In this document: one piece after another, positions 15,650-24,183 of the stretch
Layout of the letters: each line of letters starts with the position of its first letter
Numbering within the stretch: the first letter of the stretch is position 1
Virus record (IMG/VR): IMGVR_UViG_3300030012_003534
Location: 9,516-38,596 of that record
Origin: a virus
Reading direction: 5' to 3' (one strand)
DNA: 29,081 bases
Made by a program: the position numbers and the translations under genes
The notes under the pieces: model-generated
What the model saw: only the letters and a program-made list of their open reading frames with translations
The model's database searches: none
Told to the model about the DNA's origin: nothing

Positions 15650-16999
15650 TTATATTTCCCTTACATTTAATATTTTTTGTAAATCTTGATATACTTTTGG
15701 TGTTTCATTTAAAACTATATCAAGTATTTTATTTCTATTATGTATGAATTTATCTTCCATACTCCAATAAATCTTATGTAGTTCTTCTTTGTCAAGTTTC
15801 ATTACTCTGTCTATTTCTGATAAAACCATTTTTAATCTTTTTTGTGGGTCAAACTCATTGTCATAACTCTCATCAAATAACTCAGAAAAAGTTTCAAATC
15901 CTAACTCTTTTAATTTTTGTAAACTACCTTTTGCATTTACTATTAGAAATGGATGATATGACCATAATGCATTTAAAGTTTTTTCAGTTAAAAATATAGG
16001 ATAATGAATACAATCACGAAACCCATTTGATTCTAAATTCATTTCATAGTTTGTCTCACAAACAACACTAAAATATGTACTATTATAAAAATCATAATTA
16101 GGACTATATCTACCTACAAAACTTTGTGTGGTATCAAACTCTTCCCAATCTAATCTAATTGGTAGTTGTTTTAAAAACTCTTCATTGTAATATTTGTATA
16201 ATTTAAAATTTTTCAACATCGTTGGATGAAGTACATTTTTATCAAAATCAGATAAGTCTGTATTAAAACTAACCAATCCTTCTTTATCATATCCATTTTG
16301 AAATAGATGAGTTTGAACAACAAGTCTGTGTGTCATTGGATTTGCAACAAGTGATAAGATTTTATGTTTTCTTAATTCACGATTTGGTTTTAAAAATAAA
16401 CCATCGGTGTCATATAATCTATTATAAGAACCACCCATTCTGTTAATTGTATTATCTCTATTTATAAATTTATTTACACCAAAATAAACAAATGATATAT
16501 AATCATTATCATAATAATTAAATGGTATAAAATTTTTAACTTTATCAACCATAAAATCTTTTGATGTTTCATCACGAAGTTGTTGTAAGTCCTCAGGTGA
16601 GTTAATCCAAGTAGTATAACATTTCTCAACATTCATTGCGGTTAAAAATAAATTAATTCTATTGGGATGAAGATTAAACAAATAACAAAACTTAAATAAA
16701 AAATACCACCTTGTTCCAATATCAGAACCTTCTCCTAAACCATCTATATATATTTTGAAATCATGGTCTGTATTTTCTAATAATTTTTTCATTCCTTCTA
16801 TATTTTTCTCACTATCGTCTTGTAAAAAATATTTATCTACATCAAACAAAGACATTACAAGTATTTCCCAATCTTTTTCTTCCCATATATTAGTCTCTGT
16901 TTCTTGTGGATGAAAAGTTTTTATATCCATTCGTGAATCACGAGTAAAAAAGATTCTAAATAAATTATCAGTATAGGCATCAAATTTTAAAACTTTCAT
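15650..16999 (-). CDS. Putative glycosyltransferase-like protein, paralogue 2 of 5
   Basis: 449 residues. The C-terminal half carries the family landmarks: ANPMTHR (219-225), CETN (314-317), LTEKTLN (337-343), HPFLIVN (349-355), LGFETF (366-371) and DESYD (376-380). In this copy the Asn-Arg before the His-Arg pair of the first motif is replaced by Ala-Asn, so substrate contacts there may differ. The N-terminal 200 residues include many aromatic residues and no recognised domain. It is the second of three tandem paralogues (16996, 18080), and its start overlaps its neighbour by ATGA. A role as a soluble sugar transferase is inferred from the family and cluster. Confidence 0.72.
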   Translation of the reverse strand: MKVLKFDAYTDNLFRIFFTRDSRMDIKTFHPQETETNIWEEKDWEILVMSLFDVDKYFLQDDSEKNIEGMKKLLENTDHDFKIYIDGLGEGSDIGTRWYFLFKFCYLFNLHPNRINLFLTAMNVEKCYTTWINSPEDLQQLRDETSKDFMVDKVKNFIPFNYYDNDYISFVYFGVNKFINRDNTINRMGGSYNRLYDTDGLFLKPNRELRKHKILSLVANPMTHRLVVQTHLFQNGYDKEGLVSFNTDLSDFDKNVLHPTMLKNFKLYKYYNEEFLKQLPIRLDWEEFDTTQSFVGRYSPNYDFYNSTYFSVVCETNYEMNLESNGFRDCIHYPIFLTEKTLNALWSYHPFLIVNAKGSLQKLKELGFETFSELFDESYDNEFDPQKRLKMVLSEIDRVMKLDKEELHKIYWSMEDKFIHNRNKILDIVLNETPKVYQDLQKILNVREI

Positions 17000-18087
17000 C
17001 TTATAATATCCTCTATTTGTTTTTGTATTCTTTTAATTTGAAAATCATTGTTAAAAAAGTGGTCTACATTATGTAGTATGTTATTTTTTGTTTTTTTAAT
17101 TTCATTAGAAAAATCAGAATCACTCATTTGACAAAATCTTCTTATTTCTTTTGTAGCATACTTAAGTCTTTTTCTCCAAGTAGGAAGAGTATCATATGAT
17201 TCATCAATTATATCATCATAAGTTGCATATCCAAATTCTTTCAATCTATTTAACATACCTTTATTACCAATCATAAAAAATGGTAATCCAAAATATATTG
17301 GTCTTAATGTTTTTTCTGTAAAAAATAATTTATCTTCATGGTTTGATTCACTCTCAGTTATAATATCCATATTGTAATTACTATACAATGGTAATAAGTT
17401 TTCTTTATGTGCGTACCACCATTTACTATCTGCATAAACATAGTTTATATGAAAATCTTTATGTTCATCTGATTTCATATTATGCCAACCAATTACATCC
17501 TCACCTTCTGTTATATTTTTAACATAATCCTCTACATTAGTTTTAAAATTATATTTATCTATTGGTAAATTATTTTCTAATAATGAATAATCTATATAGT
17601 CACCTAAATTATTTCTACCGATAAACTCAATTAGTGCATGACGATGTGGTTTTAATCTACCATTCATTGAAAGAAATCTTTTCTTTTTTATCTTATCTAC
17701 ATTTTCACTTATATGTTTAAGAACTTTATTTTTGTACTTAGGGTCAAAACTATTTCTAACACAAAGTTCCATAAAAAAACCACTCAAAGTGTTTATTTCT
17801 TTTTTGATATAATTTTTCTTTACAAAAAGTTTATAACTTTCAGTAAGACTACAATCTCCCATAACTAAGATAAACTTGTTTTCTGGTAAATTATTCTCTT
17901 TCAAATATTTATGTATGTCTTCAAACACAACATCATTTGATACTTCCATTTCATGATACATTATAATATAATCATATGAATCACTCGGAATATTATTAAC
18001 ATACAAATCTTCAAATCTCATATACTCAACTTTATGTTCAGGAATAAGTTCATTAAATATTTGTTGAAAAATATACCTATTAATCAT
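16996..18087 (-). CDS. Putative glycosyltransferase-like protein, paralogue 3 of 5
   Basis: 363 residues, one of the shorter family members. MNGRLKPHR (141-149), ITESESN (243-249), FFTEKTLRP (255-263), LPFFMIGN (268-275), FGYATY (285-290) and DESYD (295-299) are all present. The N-terminus includes DYIIMYHEMEVS (39-50), consistent with a Rossmann-like strand-turn. The E-x-x-x-TEKT arrangement is like that of GT-B enzymes where the Glu/Lys pair binds a nucleotide sugar; this is inference. It overlaps its upstream neighbour by 8 bases and its downstream one by 4. Confidence 0.72.
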   Translation of the reverse strand: MINRYIFQQIFNELIPEHKVEYMRFEDLYVNNIPSDSYDYIIMYHEMEVSNDVVFEDIHKYLKENNLPENKFILVMGDCSLTESYKLFVKKNYIKKEINTLSGFFMELCVRNSFDPKYKNKVLKHISENVDKIKKKRFLSMNGRLKPHRHALIEFIGRNNLGDYIDYSLLENNLPIDKYNFKTNVEDYVKNITEGEDVIGWHNMKSDEHKDFHINYVYADSKWWYAHKENLLPLYSNYNMDIITESESNHEDKLFFTEKTLRPIYFGLPFFMIGNKGMLNRLKEFGYATYDDIIDESYDTLPTWRKRLKYATKEIRRFCQMSDSDFSNEIKKTKNNILHNVDHFFNNDFQIKRIQKQIEDIIR

Positions 18088-19108
18088 CAGATAAGTCCTT
18101 TAATAAACTTGACAATCTATCTATTTGTGCCCAAGATAATTTTTTTGCATTCTGTACATTATGTCTTAACTTTGCTATAGTCTCTTCACTATAATACCAA
18201 GTGTGTAGTTCAGTTAAACTTTTTGATGAAAGTCTTTTTACTTCCATACATGCCTTAGACCATCTTGCCTTATCATCTTTTATATCGTCATAAGTTTCAT
18301 CAATCTTATCAAAAAAGGTTTGGAACCCAAATTCTTTTAAAACTTTTAAAAATCCTTTTGGGCCTAACACGATAAATGGTTGATGACTTAATATTGGTTT
18401 CCATATTTTTTCATCCAAAAAGTCATCATGACTTCCTGTAAAGTTTGGTAATGCAACTACACTAAAATATGAATCAAAAAACTTTGGATAGTTAATTTGG
18501 GTTGGGTCTAATATTGAAAATCTTCCCCAACTTGGGTCACCATCAAGATATATGGGTTCAGTAGTTTTAGTATAAGAATAATAAAACTTTGGAAACAAGT
18601 TGTTTGACTTTATAAATTTATATAAATAATCTCTATGTGGTTTCTTTTCTCTATTTAACGACATGAAATGTTTACTTCTTAAAAAACTTTTACCTTGTTC
18701 AAATAACTCAGTTGATACATCTATATCATTTCTTTCTACCATGTGTGATAGTAAATAATTAAAAACATTCTCATGTTGTTTTATTCCATATTGTGGTATA
18801 TCTGTTGATATGGATGGTGTAATTATATAGACTGGTCTATTGTTAACAAGTTCTGTATTTGTTGGGCCCCAACCTAATGCAGAATCATCAACTATAATCA
18901 CAATAGGACACAAGATATTTTTTAATTTTTCATGTAATTTACCTTTATGAAAATCTTGTGTTAATGGTTCTCCATTGAGAATTAAAACATCATCTTCTTC
19001 ATGTTCAAATTCTAAATCTACAATCTCTTTAGTTTTGACATCTATCCACTTCAATGTTGTTTTTAACAACTTAGGAAACATATCTCCATTATCTAATATG
19101 TAAATCAT
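18080..19108 (-). CDS. Putative glycosyltransferase-like protein, paralogue 4 of 5
   Basis: 342 residues. LNREKKPHR (151-159), LDEKIWKPI (231-239), HQPFIVLGPKG (242-252), FGFQTF (260-265) and DETYD (270-274) place it in the same family. Here TEKT is DEKI, and the acidic residue preceding the motif is in a different sequence (ALPNFTGSHDD). The N-terminal half has ILNGEP (43-48) and VIIVDDSALGWGP (70-82), looking like strands of an alpha/beta domain. The ATG overlaps the epimerase stop as ATGA, and the gene leads the tandem set of three paralogues. Confidence 0.72.
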   Translation of the reverse strand: MIYILDNGDMFPKLLKTTLKWIDVKTKEIVDLEFEHEEDDVLILNGEPLTQDFHKGKLHEKLKNILCPIVIIVDDSALGWGPTNTELVNNRPVYIITPSISTDIPQYGIKQHENVFNYLLSHMVERNDIDVSTELFEQGKSFLRSKHFMSLNREKKPHRDYLYKFIKSNNLFPKFYYSYTKTTEPIYLDGDPSWGRFSILDPTQINYPKFFDSYFSVVALPNFTGSHDDFLDEKIWKPILSHQPFIVLGPKGFLKVLKEFGFQTFFDKIDETYDDIKDDKARWSKACMEVKRLSSKSLTELHTWYYSEETIAKLRHNVQNAKKLSWAQIDRLSSLLKDLSDD

Positions 19109-20019
19109 TTTTGTAACTCCTCATAATATTCTATTGTTTCTGTTAAACCCATTTGTAATGTATATTCTCTTTCAAACCCATATGATTTCATTCTATCTGT
19201 ATTCATTTGTCTTCTCATATCACCATTTGGTTTTGTCAAATCATACTCTATCTCTGTTCCAAAGTATGTTCCAATCACACTGGCAATATCTGATATTCTA
19301 ACTTCTTCACCACTACCAAGATTCACAACATCATTCACTCTATTCTGAACCATATGAATCATTCCACGAGCTACATCTTTTGAATATATGAAATCTCGTA
19401 TTGGTGTTCCATCTCCCCAAACATTCAACACTTTATTATGATAACCTTTTTTAATCATTGATGCAATCACGGTAGATTCATCACCAAAATTATCAAAAGG
19501 GCCATAAATGTTTGATGGTCTAACAATGGATATATTTTTATAATCATTTGTAATACTAACAGCTTCACAACTTAACTCTCCCATTCGTTTTATGTATGCA
19601 GGGATTTTATCATTGTCACTTGGAACTTTATCCCATACATCGTCTTCATTATAAAATTCACTTGGTGGATAAACCCCAACTGAACTTGTGTAAAGAAACC
19701 AATCAGGTTTCCATCTACCAACTGCACGAATCACATTCGTATCAAATTGTAACATTGGTAGATAATCCTCTGGTCTTTCCTTTACTCTCAAAGGTGAACC
19801 CTTAATACCTGCCAAGTGATATATGTGGTCATAATCTGCAATGATACTCGTGTTACTACTATGAGTCATATCTAACCCATAATACTTTGCGTTACTTGGT
19901 AAATCTTGTGGTATGTTGTAATCTTTATCAACTACACCAACCTTTCTATAAATCTTTGAACACAACTCAACAAGTTGTCTTCCTACCATTCCTCTTCCAC
20001 CTATTATCAATGCTTTCAT
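19105..20019 (-). CDS. NDP-sugar epimerase/reductase, GDP-L-fucose-synthase-like
   Basis: 304 residues. GGRGMVG (7-13) binds NAD(P); YTSSVGVYPPSE (110-121) holds the catalytic Ser; RPSNIYGPFDNFGD (167-180) and WGDGTPIRDFIYSKDVARGM (201-220) are very like GDP-L-fucose synthases and 4-ketoreductases. Near the C-terminus MNTDRMKSYGF fits the same group. The expected YxxxK is atypical: Lys144 is in AYIKRMGE, Pro140 is four before it and Tyr142 only two before. Substrate is not determined by sequence. Both ends overlap neighbours by ATGA. Confidence 0.9.
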   Translation of the reverse strand: MKALIIGGRGMVGRQLVELCSKIYRKVGVVDKDYNIPQDLPSNAKYYGLDMTHSSNTSIIADYDHIYHLAGIKGSPLRVKERPEDYLPMLQFDTNVIRAVGRWKPDWFLYTSSVGVYPPSEFYNEDDVWDKVPSDNDKIPAYIKRMGELSCEAVSITNDYKNISIVRPSNIYGPFDNFGDESTVIASMIKKGYHNKVLNVWGDGTPIRDFIYSKDVARGMIHMVQNRVNDVVNLGSGEEVRISDIASVIGTYFGTEIEYDLTKPNGDMRRQMNTDRMKSYGFEREYTLQMGLTETIEYYEELQK

Positions 20020-20681
20020 TTTATCTCCTTTAGTAAATGTTTAAACCATTCTTCATTTCCTTTGTCATTTGGATGGCCATCATTCTGTGCATATAAACTT
20101 GTATCTTTTTTATTTTTTACTAATTCTGAATATCTACCACCACAAAATTCTTCCCATGATTTATCAAGAAAAATATTGTAAACATATTCAAATTCAGGTG
20201 AATGTTTTTTAGTTAAATTTTTTAAATCACCAATTGAATTAAAGAAAATAAATTTTGGTAATATTCTTGAAAGTGATAAAATATATCTATTTGTATTATC
20301 AAGTAATACTTTTTCGTTGAAGTAGTTTCTCCAATAAAATTCCCAATGTTTTAATTCTTCCTTTGTGTATTGGTCTTTATTTGTATTTTCAAAAGTTGCA
20401 ACATCTATTTTTTTATACTCGTTATTTAAATCATCCCAATATTCAAATCTCGTAGATTCAGTCCAACCGATTAAAAATAAAGTTTCATTTACTTTATCTT
20501 TATTATTATTTATCCATTCGGTTACTTTTCTAAATATCATTTGATTAGAACCACCACCTTCTGCAAGATTGATATCTTCTAAATTATATTTAGATGCCAT
20601 CAAAGTTGAAAGACGATTCTTTTTATCAGAAGTACCATATCCCTCAACCCAACTACATCCACAACTCACTAAATATTTCAT
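20016..20681 (-). CDS. SGNH hydrolase, paralogue of the one at 27535
   Basis: 221 residues. GCSWVEGYG (8-16) gives the nucleophile Ser10, EGGGSNQMIFR (41-51) the block III-like Gly/Asn turn, LFLIGWTE (68-75) a core strand, and NDGHPNDKGNEEWF (200-213) block V with Asp201 and His203. About two thirds of these landmark positions match the protein at 27535, so the two genes are duplicates or recent relatives. Block I reads GCSW rather than GDSW. Likely an esterase or acyltransferase acting on glycan substituents; no signal peptide, so it should be cytoplasmic. It overlaps both neighbours by ATGA. Confidence 0.85.
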   Translation of the reverse strand: MKYLVSCGCSWVEGYGTSDKKNRLSTLMASKYNLEDINLAEGGGSNQMIFRKVTEWINNNKDKVNETLFLIGWTESTRFEYWDDLNNEYKKIDVATFENTNKDQYTKEELKHWEFYWRNYFNEKVLLDNTNRYILSLSRILPKFIFFNSIGDLKNLTKKHSPEFEYVYNIFLDKSWEEFCGGRYSELVKNKKDTSLYAQNDGHPNDKGNEEWFKHLLKEIK

Positions 20682-21469
20682 TTTTTAAACTCACTTCCAA
20701 ATGCAGGTAATTCTCTTACACTACTTAAATCAACTTCTTCTAATAGTTCACCCTTTAATATTATACCATTGACATAGGCTCCCATATTATAACCTACTTC
20801 AGAGTTAGGTTTCTTCCAATGTAACCACTTTGCCTGTGGTAAATTAAACATTACATCACCTTTATCAAAATATTCATAGACTGCCTTAATAACACCTGCA
20901 TGTATGTTAGGATAAATGTTACCATTATGATGTTGATATCCAACACCATCTATAGTGTCTTGTTCTAAATGTTTATTATCCAATTCAAAAACCCTATTTA
21001 AATTATAATCACCAGAGTAATCATCACCACACATAAATCCATTGACTTTTAATTTAGGATAACCAAGTTCTATATCTTTTTTTACTATAGAATATTCGTG
21101 TGCACCATCAATATGAAATATATCAATTGAATCATCTTCAATATCTTTAATTAACTCATTAGAATTACCAACTCTTAAATCAATACATTTTCTATTATTA
21201 GGATGTATATTACTCCAAAATAATTTTTTATTTTCTTCAATATGTTCTTCGTCATACCTTATATCATTATCTTCAGTTACAGATACATTACCCTTGAACC
21301 AATCAATTACAATTAATTCACCACCCCAATTTGAGACCACCTCTGCAATTTGATTTGTTTCATGACCATTCCACGCACCAATCTGAACTACTCTGATATT
21401 TTCTTTACCAAAAACATTGATTAATGATGAAGTCCAATATGTTCTGGTAGAACCTATTATATTTTTCAT
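20678..21469 (-). CDS. SAM-dependent methyltransferase (Methyltransf_24-like)
   Basis: 263 residues from the ATG at 21469, which overlaps the previous stop as ATGA; a GTG at 21478 would add three residues. Counting from that GTG, VVQIGAWNGHET (30-41) is the SAM-binding glycine loop, VIDWFKG (57-63) the acidic end of the second strand, IDIFHIDGAHEYSIVKKDI (118-136) and GGFM-like VNGFMCGDDY (145-154) are typical of family 24 class I methyltransferases found in glycan and natural-product clusters. It probably methylates a sugar hydroxyl or amine. Confidence 0.88.
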   Translation of the reverse strand: MKNIIGSTRTYWTSSLINVFGKENIRVVQIGAWNGHETNQIAEVVSNWGGELIVIDWFKGNVSVTEDNDIRYDEEHIEENKKLFWSNIHPNNRKCIDLRVGNSNELIKDIEDDSIDIFHIDGAHEYSIVKKDIELGYPKLKVNGFMCGDDYSGDYNLNRVFELDNKHLEQDTIDGVGYQHHNGNIYPNIHAGVIKAVYEYFDKGDVMFNLPQAKWLHWKKPNSEVGYNMGAYVNGIILKGELLEEVDLSSVRELPAFGSEFKK

Positions 21470-22980
21470 CTTACCCACTCTGTTAAAAATTTTAGATGAT
21501 TTTCATATACATTATGATAAAAGTCATTGATAAAATATTCATGATTGTACACCATTTCTTTCTTATGACTATAAGTCAATTTATGTAATTCTTCTCTTGA
21601 CATATCAGTCAATCTTTTGATGTTATCATAAATCATTTTAATTCTCGTAGGGCCATGTTTTTCTTCATCAAAACTATAATCAAACATATTATCGTACATT
21701 TTGAACCCTTGTCTTCGTAATGCCTTAATACTTCCTGGTTCTGAAACAGGTAGAAATGGTGTTCCAAGTGCAAGTGGTCTGTAAACCTTTTCAGTAAATA
21801 CAGGACCAGGACATTTATCTTGGTGAAACCCACCTGAATATGTTTCTGCACATACATCAAAGTAAACATTTAAATAAGAAATAGGATTGTAGTATGGGCC
21901 ATATGTACTATCATAGTGAGTCAATGTTCTTTTACCTTCATCTTCTAATGCATGTTCATATGCATGTGCCAAGGTCATTGAATCTGAAATTCTTGCAGTG
22001 GTATAATCTAAATTGTCTAAAGTATCTTCTTGTTTTAATCCTATCATATCATGTGATAAAGGTAATACATCTCTAATTACATCAATATAGTTTCGTTTAA
22101 ACTCACTATGGTCTTTTAGATTATTATTCGCATGACATATTTCGTAAATATTAAAAGACCTATCTGCAAAAGACGCATCTCCCATTGATGGAAAAAATAT
22201 ATTACCATCCTCACCTATATCTTGAAACGAACAAAAACCCTTTTTATAAATTTTTGATTTTACTAATTCTGCCATCAGTATAACTCTTGCAACTCTTGGC
22301 ATAAAATTATTAAACATAAAATGTTTTGGTCTTAAAAAGTATTCTTGATTTACAATTAATCTTGACCATAAATTATCATTTGCTAATTTTTGAAAAGATT
22401 CCCATGCATTATTCATATGTAATGGTAATACTTTTACCTGTATATCTTTTGAATGTTTTTCAAATAGTTCATCAACAAGTTGGTCACCATCTGTATATAA
22501 GATTGAACTATGTGGTATCTTTATTTTATCAAGAAATTTAAATAGTTCATTCAATGGTTCACCTTGACCAATTCTTTCTTCAGGTGTACAATCAAACCAT
22601 ATTTTTGCAATACCTTTTCTTATATTCTCTATGTGTTTACTATCAAGACCTTCAGTAAATACATATTTCATTTGTCTTGTTGGGCCTGGTGTTGATGAGT
22701 CTGGTTGATATTCTACATAAATCAAGTAAGGTTCATTTGTATTTAAAGTGTCTTCACTATGATGTACTTTAAATTTTCCATTATCACTACTACCACCGAA
22801 ATAATAATACATTTGGGATAATGCATTACCATATTTTGATTCACAATCTACAGGATATAAAAAATCATGAGTGTCATAATCTATAGTAATCTCTTTACTT
22901 TTTTTTGGTCGTTTACCATCCATAAATTCATTGAAAGAAAGTTCTTGTGATGAGTATTTAAATGCTAATATATTAATCAT
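21466..22980 (-). CDS. Putative glycosyltransferase-like protein, paralogue 5 of 5
   Basis: 504 residues from the ATG at 22980, which has AGGAG five bases upstream; a TTG at 23004 would extend it into the preceding gene. It is the most diverged member: FNNFMPRVAR (223-232) replaces the NR-HR motif, CAETYSGG (377-384) the acidic segment, FTEKVYRPL (395-403) and FLPVSEPGSIKALRRQGF (409-426) follow, and FDYSFD (433-438) replaces DESYD. The N-terminal 200 residues are unique, with IWFDCTPEERIGQGEP (127-142). The family assignment rests on the ordered motifs. Soluble; function inferred only. Confidence 0.72.
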   Translation of the reverse strand: MINILAFKYSSQELSFNEFMDGKRPKKSKEITIDYDTHDFLYPVDCESKYGNALSQMYYYFGGSSDNGKFKVHHSEDTLNTNEPYLIYVEYQPDSSTPGPTRQMKYVFTEGLDSKHIENIRKGIAKIWFDCTPEERIGQGEPLNELFKFLDKIKIPHSSILYTDGDQLVDELFEKHSKDIQVKVLPLHMNNAWESFQKLANDNLWSRLIVNQEYFLRPKHFMFNNFMPRVARVILMAELVKSKIYKKGFCSFQDIGEDGNIFFPSMGDASFADRSFNIYEICHANNNLKDHSEFKRNYIDVIRDVLPLSHDMIGLKQEDTLDNLDYTTARISDSMTLAHAYEHALEDEGKRTLTHYDSTYGPYYNPISYLNVYFDVCAETYSGGFHQDKCPGPVFTEKVYRPLALGTPFLPVSEPGSIKALRRQGFKMYDNMFDYSFDEEKHGPTRIKMIYDNIKRLTDMSREELHKLTYSHKKEMVYNHEYFINDFYHNVYENHLKFLTEWVR

Positions 22981-22988
22981 AGTTTCTC

Positions 22989-23681
22989 CTAAAACATTAC
23001 CCAAGTACCTGTACCATGGTGTGGGTAATCACTTTTGTATTGGTAATAAATTACATCGTTTGGTACTTCTTGTTTTTTACCCCAAGTTTCATCTGTAGGT
23101 GTATTTGTAGAAAGATTATTATCCTCAACAACAAACTCAATAGGTAAGTCATTATTACGAGCATATTTATACACTTCGTGAAATATCCCACTTTCAAATG
23201 TCATATCTCCAACAAAACACCAAACCTTTGGTAATCTACCTTCTATTGTCTCTTCTTCATTTAAGTCTAATGATTTTGCAACACCTAACGCGATTGGTAG
23301 TCCACCACCTACAATAGAAGTTGAATAAAATTTTCTCTGATAATTAAGTGGTGGTTGTGTTTCATCTTCACTATAAAAATGATTTACACTCATACTCTTA
23401 CCACTAACGATTTCACGCATTAAAGTCTCTTTATCAATACCATGAAGTAATGCATGATAATGATTTCTCCAACTACTGAACACCCAATCTCTATCACTTA
23501 TATATTGAAATATTTCTATCAATTGTTCTTCATTATTAGAACTTAAATGTACAGGTGCAGTGATATCACCATTATTATACTTTTCCTTAACTTCTGTCTC
23601 AAAGTTTATTAAATCATTTTTAGTTAAAGTTATATCTCTAACCTTTCCACTATCAATAATATATTTAGGTATCTTTACCAT
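22989..23681 (-). CDS. TPP-dependent E1-alpha-like subunit (diphosphate-binding half), shortened
   Basis: 230 residues against about 320-370 for ordinary E1-alpha subunits. PVHLS (43-47) and DWVFSSWRNHYHALLHGI (65-82) match the conserved N-terminal part that binds the phosphates. GGGLPIALGVAKS (125-137) and VGDMTFESG (157-165), ending in EDNN (186-189), form the GD-x(26-30)-N magnesium/TPP motif. Sequence after residue 200 is short and unusual. The partner pyrimidine-binding half is the gene at 12636. A ribosome binding site AGGAGAG precedes the ATG; the start overlaps the RmlC-like gene by 17 bases. No E2 or E3 subunit is seen, so a free 2-ketol or acyl transfer, as in sugar biosynthesis, is more likely than a dehydrogenase complex. 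Confidence 0.88.
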   Translation of the reverse strand: MVKIPKYIIDSGKVRDITLTKNDLINFETEVKEKYNNGDITAPVHLSSNNEEQLIEIFQYISDRDWVFSSWRNHYHALLHGIDKETLMREIVSGKSMSVNHFYSEDETQPPLNYQRKFYSTSIVGGGLPIALGVAKSLDLNEEETIEGRLPKVWCFVGDMTFESGIFHEVYKYARNNDLPIEFVVEDNNLSTNTPTDETWGKKQEVPNDVIYYQYKSDYPHHGTGTWVMF

Positions 23682-24183
23682 TTTTATCTCTCCTACTTAA
23701 TATTGGATTGTCTATTGGCCAATTTATTTTTAACATTGGGTCATCCCATCTGACTGATATTTGTTCTTCCCAATCTACATACTCATCAGGATATGATTGA
23801 GTATAATGAAACACACATTCATCAGTTAAACATAAATGTCCATTTAGAAAACCTGGTGGAACCAATACACTTTTACAATTTTTATCGTCAAGTGTAAAAC
23901 TATCCCATTCCAAATATGTTGGACTATCCTCACGATAATCAACAACTACTAAATAAAATGCACCATACGCACATGTAATATGTTTCCAAGTTACATCGTC
24001 TCCATGTAAACCACGAAGTACATTTTTTCTTGAGTTTGTAAATTTAGATATTTTATGTTTGGGTGTGTCCCATGGCCATTCCCAATTTGTCCACATCGTC
24101 CCACGATAATCTGTTTGTGTTTCTGGTTGAAATATCTTAATATCATTTAAGATTTCACTTCTTCTTGATGAATAATTAAACAT
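23665..24183 (-). CDS. dTDP-4-dehydrorhamnose 3,5-epimerase-like (RmlC family)
   Basis: 172 residues, near the usual 180. TDYRG (24-28) corresponds to the FxDxRG start of the cupin, NVLRGLHGDD (54-63) to RGLHxQ with catalytic His60, and VPPGFLNGHLCLTDEC (108-123) to the VPxGFAHGF strand with His116; YTQSY (127-131) supplies the candidate catalytic Tyr. It likely inverts C3 and/or C5 of a 4-keto NDP-sugar produced by one of the SDR enzymes. The ATG overlaps the preceding TAA as TAATG. Confidence 0.9.
   Translation of the reverse strand: MFNYSSRRSEILNDIKIFQPETQTDYRGTMWTNWEWPWDTPKHKISKFTNSRKNVLRGLHGDDVTWKHITCAYGAFYLVVVDYREDSPTYLEWDSFTLDDKNCKSVLVPPGFLNGHLCLTDECVFHYTQSYPDEYVDWEEQISVRWDDPMLKINWPIDNPILSRRDKNGKDT

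Noticed and set aside
22981-23004. TTG start for the fifth glycosyltransferase paralogue
   Set aside because: The ATG at 22980 is preceded by AGGAG at proper spacing and avoids overlap.
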